Below, piece after piece: positions 1 to 5,026 of a stretch of DNA of 5,026 nt (its first letter is position 1; every line of letters begins with the position of its first letter). The notes under the pieces were generated by a model. It worked only from the letters and a program-made list of their open reading frames with translations. It searched no databases and was not told the origin of the DNA. The translations under genes were made by a program, and so were the position numbers. Source of the DNA: an uncultured Acidimicrobiia bacterium (lineage in GTDB: Bacteria; Actinomycetota; Acidimicrobiia; Spongiisociales; JAENVV01); NCBI GenBank assembly GCA_905480085.1, contig CAJQPD010000163.1, positions 1 through 5,026 of the forward strand, read 5' to 3'.

Positions 1-587
1 AGTACGTGACCGTGGCAACTGCCATGGCTTCGGCAGATATTGTCGCCATCGAGGTCAATCTTTCCTGCCCCAACCTGGAGGGGAAAGGCATGTTTGCGCT
101 GGACCCGATCGCCACGGCTGCGGTGATCGGGGCCGTACGAACGGCCGTGACAATCCCGGTTGGCGCCAAACTGAGTCCCAACGCCATCGATGTTGGCGAA
201 ATCGCCGTAGAGGCTGCCGAAGCCGGCGCCGATTGGGTTACAGTCGCCAACACGGTCTGGGGGGCGGCCATCGACATCGAAACGAGGGCACCGAAGCTAT
301 CGGCCGGGATAGGCGGGTATTCGGGCGTTGCCATCAAGCCGATCGCCATGCGTTGTGTCCTTGAGGTGCGCCAGGCGGATCCGACCATCCCGATCCTTGG
401 TTTGGGGGGAGTCCAAACCGGCGAAGATGCCATTGAGTTCATCATGGCCGGCGCCCATGCCGTCGGGATTGGTACGGCCCACTTTGGTTCGCCCAAGATC
501 GGGAGGAGAGTGCTTAGGCAGATCGAACGATGGTGTGAACGACACGAGGTTTCCGACCTCCGAGATTTGATTGGAGTTGCCGCGTGA
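1..587 (+). CDS. pyrD: Dihydroorotate dehydrogenase, class 1, C-terminal part (5' end outside window)
   Basis: Oxidises dihydroorotate to orotate in pyrimidine synthesis, using FMN, in the cytoplasm. The gene is cut by the window edge: the frame is open from base 3, and about 194 of a usual 300 or so residues are visible. Counting from the GTG at 6 (not a real start), the motif NLSCPN is at residues 18-23. Its Cys21 is the catalytic base that marks class 1 enzymes; class 2 enzymes have serine there. KLSPN (55-59), ANT (81-83), the GGYSG loop (103-107) and GLGGV (132-136) match the flavin and phosphate binding segments of the family. Whether it is class 1A (fumarate) or 1B (NAD, with PyrK) cannot be decided here; a pyrK just upstream would settle it. 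Its stop overlaps the pyrF start by 4 bp, which suggests translational coupling and supports a role in pyrimidine synthesis over pyrimidine breakdown. Confidence 0.95.
   Translation, partial: YVTVATAMASADIVAIEVNLSCPNLEGKGMFALDPIATAAVIGAVRTAVTIPVGAKLSPNAIDVGEIAVEAAEAGADWVTVANTVWGAAIDIETRAPKLSAGIGGYSGVAIKPIAMRCVLEVRQADPTIPILGLGGVQTGEDAIEFIMAGAHAVGIGTAHFGSPKIGRRVLRQIERWCERHEVSDLRDLIGVAA
573..576 (+). promoter_or_regulatory. Shine-Dalgarno site for pyrF
   Basis: GGAG lies 7 bases before the GTG at 584, inside the last codons of pyrD. It supports this GTG as the pyrF start, which also gives the conserved N-terminal strand of the enzyme. Confidence 0.7.
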
Positions 588-1321
588 CGTCTCCGATTCT
601 CGTGGCCCTTGACCTCGATTCAGCCGAGGAAGCCGTTCGACTGGCGGCTGCGCTCGAGCCGGCCGTCGGCGGCTTCAAGATCGGATTGGAGCTGCTTATG
701 GGTCCCGGTCCCGGAACGATAGGTGCGTTGGTACGCCTCGGAAAGCCGGTCTTTGTCGACGCCAAACTCCACGACATTCCAACCACGGTACATCGGGCCG
801 CCCGCCAGATCGGCCGGGCAGGTGCTCGCTGGGTGACGGTCCATGCATCGGGTGGGGCTGCCCAGCTGGAAGCGGCCGCCGAGGGCCTGGCAGAAGGGGC
901 CGGAGCCGGCCAGGCCGGGGTGTTGGCGGTCACTGTGCTGACCAGCCTCACAGACAGCGACCTTTCCATGACCGGCGTGGTTGGAACGCCAGGCAGACAG
1001 TCGTCGCGCCTTGCCAGGCTGGCCGCCGCCCATGGGGCCGAAGGCGTGATTTGCTCGGTGAAGGAGCTCGGTGTCATCGCCAGTGTGGCCCCGTCGCTGC
1101 TGCGAGTGACACCAGGCATCCGTCCACAGGGAATCGATGCCGACGATCAGAAGCGGGTCGCAACTCCGCAAGAGGCGATTTCAAGAGGCGCCGATTGGCT
1201 GGTTATCGGAAGGGCGATCACCAGGGCTGCCGATCCCCGTCGAGCTGCCGAATTGATCAATGAATCGTTGCAGGCTGATGCGGTCGTGTACGCTCGTAGC
1301 CAATTGGATCGGGAGGAATAG
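584..1321 (+). CDS. pyrF: Orotidine 5'-phosphate decarboxylase, type 1
   Basis: Decarboxylates OMP to UMP, the last step of pyrimidine synthesis; a cytoplasmic TIM-barrel dimer. The protein has 245 residues, normal for the short E. coli-like type. The N-terminal strand carries the substrate-binding Asp10 (VALDLD), followed by Lys32 in FKIG. The catalytic Asp-x-Lys-x-x-Asp signature is D59, K61, D64 in DAKLHDIPTT. VTPGIRP (175-181) and DWLVIGRAIT (204-213, with Arg210) form the phosphate-binding end. The start is GTG, overlapping the pyrD stop as GTGA, with GGAG 7 bases upstream. Actinobacteria such as mycobacteria usually have the longer type 2 enzyme, so the short form here hints at a different branch of the phylum. 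The stop is followed after 3 bases by mihF. Confidence 0.96.
   Translation: MTSPILVALDLDSAEEAVRLAAALEPAVGGFKIGLELLMGPGPGTIGALVRLGKPVFVDAKLHDIPTTVHRAARQIGRAGARWVTVHASGGAAQLEAAAEGLAEGAGAGQAGVLAVTVLTSLTDSDLSMTGVVGTPGRQSSRLARLAAAHGAEGVICSVKELGVIASVAPSLLRVTPGIRPQGIDADDQKRVATPQEAISRGADWLVIGRAITRAADPRRAAELINESLQADAVVYARSQLDREE
1311..1317 (+). promoter_or_regulatory. Strong Shine-Dalgarno site for mihF
   Basis: GGGAGGA, inside the last codons of pyrF, ends 7 bases before the mihF ATG at 1325. It is the best ribosome binding site in the window, which fits high expression of an abundant DNA-binding protein. Confidence 0.8.
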
Positions 1322-1324
1322 GCG

Positions 1325-1636
1325 ATGGCCCCACCAGAAATGACGCAGGAACAACGCCAGGCGGCGCTGGCAAAGGCCGGTGAGGTTCGTAGGGTTCGTG
1401 CCGAGACGAAAGAACTTCTCAAAATGGGCTCGCTCAGCTTCAGCGAGCTACTGGCCAAGGCCGACGAAGATGATATGTACGCCGGCATGAAGATCGCATC
1501 GGTTCTTCCCTCACTCCCCGGAATGGGAAAGGTCAAGGCGAAGCGGTTGATGGAAGAACTCCAGATCGCTGACAACCGGCGCTTACGCGGACTTGGCGAC
1601 CGGCAGCGCGAGGCACTCCTCGAGCGGCTCGCATAG
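1325..1636 (+). CDS. mihF: Actinobacterial integration host factor (mIHF/sIHF family)
   Basis: A small basic nucleoid-associated protein of the family first known as the mycobacterial cofactor for phage L5 integration, later shown to bind and compact chromosomal DNA. It is unrelated to the alpha/beta IHF of E. coli. The 103 residues are close to the usual length. Residues 7-33 form a charged helix rich in Arg and Lys (TQEQRQAAL onward). Residues 64-77 (LPGMGKVKAKRLME) are the helix-two-turn-helix-like DNA-binding signature, and the C-terminal NRRLRGLGDRQREALL (84-99) is typical of the family. The start is ATG with a strong Shine-Dalgarno site. It sits between pyrF and gmk, and the mihF-gmk-rpoZ order is the standard actinobacterial arrangement. 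No membrane segment or signal peptide is seen. Confidence 0.95.
   Translation: MAPPEMTQEQRQAALAKAGEVRRVRAETKELLKMGSLSFSELLAKADEDDMYAGMKIASVLPSLPGMGKVKAKRLMEELQIADNRRLRGLGDRQREALLERLA
1428..1448. repeat. Small inverted repeat inside mihF
   Basis: GCTCGCT (1428-1434) and AGCGAGC (1442-1448) are perfect complements around a 7-base loop. It lies in codons for the variable linker before the DNA-binding motif. No T-run follows, so it is not an intrinsic terminator. It may be chance. Confidence 0.4.
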
Positions 1637-1643
1637 CCCCCAG

Positions 1644-2210
1644 ATGTCCGGAGTCCTCTTGGTTATCTCGGGACCTTCCGGAGTTGGCAAAAGCACAGTT
1701 GTTGCCGAGATCCGTGAACGTCGTAAGTTCCATTTCTCTGTTTCGGTAACCACTCGACATCGACGGCCCGACGAAACGGAAGATGTCGATTATCACTTCA
1801 TCGCCCCAGGGCGATTTCAAGAGATGATCGAAAACGGTGAGCTCCTCGAATGGGCCGAATATGCCGGCAAGTACTACGGGACCCCGCGCGGGCCCGTAGT
1901 GAAAGCCCTGCAAGCGGGCAACGATGTCCTTCTTGATATAGAGAATCACGGTGCCATGCAGGTCCGTCACTCTTGGCCTGAAGCGCTATTGATCTTTATT
2001 GCGCCGCCCTCCCAAGCTGAACTCGAGCGGCGGCTTCGCAATCGGGGTGACACGACCGAGCCAGACATCGCCGCTCGTCTATCTGTCGCCGCCGAACAGG
2101 TGGAACAAGCGCGTGGTACCTATGACTACCTTGTGATCAATCGTGACGTCGATGCGGTAACCAACGAGATACTCGATATACTTGCCAAGCACGAACAAGG
2201 GACACAATGA
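1644..2210 (+). CDS. gmk: Guanylate kinase
   Basis: Phosphorylates GMP to GDP with ATP; essential for GTP and dGTP supply; cytoplasmic. It has 188 residues from the ATG at 1644. The P-loop is GPSGVGKS at 10-17. The GMP-binding lid is recognisable at 33-52 (VSVTTR, then RPDE and DYHF) with Arg38, Arg41, Glu44 and Tyr50. YGTPRGPV (78-85), LLDIENHGA (96-104) and RGDTTEPDIAARL (134-146) follow in family order. Several usually fixed residues differ: RPGE is RPDE (Asp43), the glycine before DY is Asp47, the Gln of DxQGA is His102, and RGT(D/E) is RGDT. The substrate-contacting Arg, Glu and Tyr are kept, so it is probably active. I chose 1644 over the in-frame TTG at 1593, which would overlap mihF by 44 bases and add 17 residues without family character. 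There is no clear Shine-Dalgarno site; mihF ends 7 bases upstream, so coupling is likely. The stop overlaps rpoZ as ATGA. Confidence 0.95.
   Translation: MSGVLLVISGPSGVGKSTVVAEIRERRKFHFSVSVTTRHRRPDETEDVDYHFIAPGRFQEMIENGELLEWAEYAGKYYGTPRGPVVKALQAGNDVLLDIENHGAMQVRHSWPEALLIFIAPPSQAELERRLRNRGDTTEPDIAARLSVAAEQVEQARGTYDYLVINRDVDAVTNEILDILAKHEQGTQ
1873..1900. repeat. Strong inverted repeat inside gmk
   Basis: ACTACGGG (1873-1880) and CCCGTAGT (1893-1900) are perfect 8-bp complements. The 12 bases between them contain the palindrome CCCGCGCGGG (1883-1892), which can add about three more GC pairs after a two-base bulge. The sequence encodes the conserved YYGTPRGPV segment of guanylate kinase. No T-run follows, so it is not a classical terminator. 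Confidence 0.55.
2197..2202 (+). promoter_or_regulatory. Shine-Dalgarno site for rpoZ
   Basis: AAGGGA ends 4 bases before the ATG at 2207, inside the last codons of gmk. The spacing is short, but the site together with the ATGA overlap supports this start. Confidence 0.55.
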
Positions 2211-2440
2211 GCGCTAATACCGCAATCGAAGAAGGTCTGCAGCTGGCCGGTGGCCGTTTCAACCTCGTCGTACTGGCTTCTCGCCGGGCCCGCCAGATCA
2301 ATGCCTACTACAACGAGTTGGGTGGCGGCATCGGCCACTATGTACCGCCGCAGGTCCATTCGTTGAGTCGGAAGCCGCTGACGATCTCGTTTGAGGAGAT
2401 TGCCGCCGAAAAGGTTGTCTTCGACTACGACGAAGCCTAG
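2207..2440 (+). CDS. rpoZ: RNA polymerase omega subunit
   Basis: The small omega subunit wraps the C-terminal region of beta-prime and helps RNA polymerase assemble and stay stable. The 77 residues are shorter than the 91 of E. coli and the roughly 110 of mycobacteria: only a short acidic tail (VFDYDEA) follows the core. The core signature is at 17-32 (GRFNLVVLASRRARQIN), followed by the actinobacterial-style YYNELGGGIGHYVPPQVH (34-51) and KPLTISFEEIAAEKV (56-70). Its ATG overlaps the gmk stop. The gmk-rpoZ pair is adjacent in many bacteria, including E. coli. coaBC begins 4 bases after the stop. Confidence 0.95.
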   Translation: MSANTAIEEGLQLAGGRFNLVVLASRRARQINAYYNELGGGIGHYVPPQVHSLSRKPLTISFEEIAAEKVVFDYDEA

Positions 2441-2444
2441 AACT

Positions 2445-3644
2445 ATGCAGGGCCGCCGGATCGTTCTCGGCGTGTCCGGCGGCGTTGCCGCATACAAGTC
2501 AGCTTATCTCGCTCGTCGGCTCCTTGAACAAGGGGCCGACGTTCGCGTGGTCATGACCAGGAGTGCCCAACAGTTCGTTGGAGCCCAAACCTTTGCAGCG
2601 ATCACCAAACAAGCAGTTCTTGTTGATCTCTTCGGCGGAATCAGCCCCCATACCGAATTGGGCCAATGGGCAGAACTCATCGTCGTTGCTCCTGCGACTG
2701 CCCATTCCCTCGCCAAGATCGCCTACGGAATCAGTGGCGATGCCCTGGCATCAACGGTTCTGGCGTCTGAGGCACCGCTGTTGTTGGCCCCGGCCATGCA
2801 CACCGAAATGTGGCTGCATCCCGGGACTGTCCACACGATCGAACAACTCCGCCAGGCCGGTCACACACTGGTGGGTCCCGAGTCCGGCGAATTGGCAGGC
2901 GGAGATGTCGGGTATGGCCGGATGGCCGAGCCAGAAGACATCGCCTTTGTCGCCGGCTGCCTGCTGTCTGATCAATCCCTGATCGGGAAACGGGTCGTGG
3001 TGACGGCCGGTGGAACTCGCGAGGCGATCGACCCGGTTCGGTATATCGGCAACCGGTCATCCGGCAAGATGGGACACGCCATCGCCCAAGCGGCAGCCAG
3101 GTTGGGTGCCGAAGTAACCCTGGTCACGACGTCGAGTTTGGCGACTCCGCCGGTCATCGAACGGATTCAGGTGGAGTCTGCCCTTGAGATGGCCGACGCC
3201 ACCTGGCGGGCGGCAGCCGGGGCCGATTGTGTGATCCTGGCCGCCGCAGTGGCCGATTTCCGGCCAGTGTCGGTTGCCGACATCAAAATGCGGAGGGCCG
3301 ATGGGGCGCCACAGATCGAGCTCACCGAAACGCCGAATATCTTGGCCGGGGTGGTGTCGATGGAGCCCAAACCGTTCGTCGTTGGATTCGCTGCTCAAAC
3401 CGGGTCTCTCGAGGAGGCGAAGCGAAAGGCCCGGTCCTATGGCACGGATCTTCTGGTTGCCAACGATGTCTCGGCGCCTGAGCGAGGATTTGGGACCGAT
3501 ACCAACGAAGTGACCCTTATGTGGCCGGACGGAACCGAAGATGATTGGGGCTTTTCCACAAAATCGGAGATTGCCGATCGGTTGATGGCGCTCGTCGCCA
3601 GCCGGCTGCCTGCCATCGGCGGTGGCGGGGTAGTTGCCAACTGA
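2445..3644 (+). CDS. coaBC: Bifunctional phosphopantothenoylcysteine decarboxylase / phosphopantothenate-cysteine ligase
   Basis: Makes 4'-phosphopantetheine for coenzyme A: CoaB joins cysteine to 4'-phosphopantothenate (CTP-dependent in bacteria) and CoaC, an FMN flavoprotein, decarboxylates the product. The 399 residues are the usual length. The CoaC half (about 1-175) has the flavin segment [13 protein letters not shown] (7-19 or so), the likely catalytic His69 in HTELGQ, APATA, and PAMHTEMW (116-123). The CoaB half (about 180-399) has VTAGGTRE (186-193), NRSSGKMG (203-210), AAAVADFRP, and LLVANDV (336-342). Departures from the E. coli enzyme: His119 for the Asn of PxMNxxMW, Gly152 where the flap cysteine (Cys158 in E. 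coli) would be, and DIKM (279-282) for KxKK. I believe actinobacterial relatives share the first two. The ATG at 2445 is 4 bases after rpoZ, with no clear Shine-Dalgarno site; an in-frame TTG at 2391 lies inside rpoZ and adds residues without family character. Confidence 0.95.
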   Translation: MQGRRIVLGVSGGVAAYKSAYLARRLLEQGADVRVVMTRSAQQFVGAQTFAAITKQAVLVDLFGGISPHTELGQWAELIVVAPATAHSLAKIAYGISGDALASTVLASEAPLLLAPAMHTEMWLHPGTVHTIEQLRQAGHTLVGPESGELAGGDVGYGRMAEPEDIAFVAGCLLSDQSLIGKRVVVTAGGTREAIDPVRYIGNRSSGKMGHAIAQAAARLGAEVTLVTTSSLATPPVIERIQVESALEMADATWRAAAGADCVILAAAVADFRPVSVADIKMRRADGAPQIELTETPNILAGVVSMEPKPFVVGFAAQTGSLEEAKRKARSYGTDLLVANDVSAPERGFGTDTNEVTLMWPDGTEDDWGFSTKSEIADRLMALVASRLPAIGGGGVVAN

Positions 3645-3664
3645 CGCGCCGGGCGTCGTATACT
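3634..3664 (+). promoter_or_regulatory. Putative promoter for metK, giving a leaderless transcript
   Basis: A -10-like TATACT at 3659-3664 (one mismatch to TATAAT) lies six bases before the metK ATG, so transcription would be expected to begin at or next to the A of that ATG (3671). A -35-like TTGCCA is at 3634-3639, with a rather long 19-base spacer, overlapping the end of coaBC. metK has no Shine-Dalgarno site, as expected of a leaderless gene, a common type in actinobacteria. This is a sequence match only. Confidence 0.5.
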
Positions 3665-3670
3665 CGCTCC

Positions 3671-4824
<1,154 letters not shown>

Positions 4825-4828
<4 letters not shown>

Positions 4829-5026
4829 GAGCGCTTGTCGTCCCGGCGGTTGCTTCATTCGCGGTCGACAAGGGATTCCGATATGCCCTGGCAGATCACG
4901 TGCTCCAGGTCGGTTCGCTCGTACGGGTACCACTTTCGGGCCGACGAGTTCGCGGGTACGTGGTTGGCCTCGAGGACGAAGATCCCGCCGGACTCAAGCC
5001 AGTGCTGGCGCTTTCCAGCCCGATAC
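4825..5026 (+). CDS. priA: Primosomal protein N' (PriA), N-terminal fragment (3' end outside window)
   Basis: PriA is the helicase-family protein that reloads the replisome at stalled forks. Only 67 codons are visible. They read as the N-terminal 3'-DNA-binding domain: an opening beta strand ([10 protein letters not shown]), a GFRYAL segment matching the usual FDY(x)xP region, then [20 protein letters not shown] (29-48), the family's V-RVPFGxRxxxGxVV pattern. The helicase motifs lie beyond the window. The start is odd: an in-frame stop (TGA 4798-4800) lies upstream, and the only start-like codon before the conserved strand is CTG at 4825, which overlaps the metK stop as CTGA. The next candidate is GTG at 4900, which would remove the first 25 residues. 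A weak AGGG (4808-4811) lies 13 bases before the CTG. metK followed by priA is a known actinobacterial order, which supports the call. Many actinobacterial PriA proteins lack helicase-active residues; that cannot be judged here. Confidence 0.75.

Noticed and set aside
1..587. Dihydropyrimidine dehydrogenase (PreA-like) or class 2 PyrD instead of class 1 PyrD
   Set aside because: The NLSCPN cysteine rules out class 2, and the 4-bp overlap with pyrF points to pyrimidine synthesis.
514..1119. A 201-codon open frame on the - strand opposite pyrF
   Set aside because: Long antisense frames are common in GC-rich coding DNA. The translation is low-complexity Ala/Ser/Pro/Arg with no recognisable motif, opposite a clear pyrF.
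1593..1643. TTG start for gmk, 17 codons upstream
   Set aside because: It overlaps mihF by 44 bases, has no ribosome binding site, and the added residues (Ser/His-rich) do not resemble guanylate kinase.
1620..1643. Leaderless promoter before gmk
   Set aside because: The bases at the -10 position (around 1632-1637, CATAGC) do not fit TANNNT; coupling to mihF is a simpler explanation for the missing Shine-Dalgarno site.
2391..2444. TTG start for coaBC inside rpoZ
   Set aside because: The added 18 residues are a frame shadow of the end of rpoZ; the flavoprotein fold begins just after the ATG at 2445.
3545..3670. An open frame extending metK upstream by 42 codons into coaBC
   Set aside because: The extension overlaps the end of coaBC in another frame, has no MetK-like content, and the family's N-terminus begins exactly at the ATG at 3671.
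3645..3670. SAM riboswitch or terminator between coaBC and metK
   Set aside because: The gap is only 26 bases, too short for any SAM riboswitch class, and it has no stem followed by a T-run.

Overview
The window is a densely packed run of eight housekeeping genes, all on the + strand: the 3' part of pyrD, then pyrF, mihF (actinobacterial integration host factor), gmk, rpoZ, coaBC, metK, and the 5' end of a gene that reads as priA. Only about 40 bases are non-coding. The neighbours either overlap by 4 bp (GTGA at 584-587, ATGA at 2207-2210, CTGA at 4825-4828) or are separated by 3, 7, 4 and 26 bp. There is no stretch of more than 300 bases without a gene. I see no tRNA, rRNA, CRISPR array, insertion sequence or phage-like gene.

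The organism is very probably a member of the Actinomycetota. The strongest marker is mihF, a protein family I know only from that phylum, placed directly before gmk and rpoZ and followed by coaBC, metK and priA. That order is familiar from mycobacteria and streptomycetes. The base composition looks like roughly 60% GC by eye, lower than in most mycobacteria or streptomycetes. PyrF is the short E. coli-like type, not the longer mycobacterial type, and PyrD carries the class 1 catalytic cysteine. Together these suggest a deep-branching actinobacterial class (for example Acidimicrobiia or a relative) and not a classical actinomycete. That class placement is inference.

Region by region: 1-1321 carries the last two steps that make UMP (dihydroorotate oxidation and OMP decarboxylation). 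1325-1636 encodes a small nucleoid DNA-binding protein. 1644-2440 holds guanylate kinase and the omega subunit of RNA polymerase, a pair that is adjacent in many bacteria. 2445-3644 is the bifunctional CoaBC enzyme of coenzyme A synthesis. 3671-4828 is S-adenosylmethionine synthetase. 4825 to the end begins the primosomal helicase PriA. The genes supply nucleotides, cofactors and replication or transcription machinery, and are probably co-transcribed at least as far as coaBC.

No undescribed system is evident; this is a conserved core-genome operon. The points worth a second look are modest: a promoter-like sequence just before metK placed so that the transcript would be leaderless; a priA reading frame whose only sensible start is CTG; altered residues in normally invariant motifs of CoaBC and Gmk; and a strong inverted repeat inside gmk.
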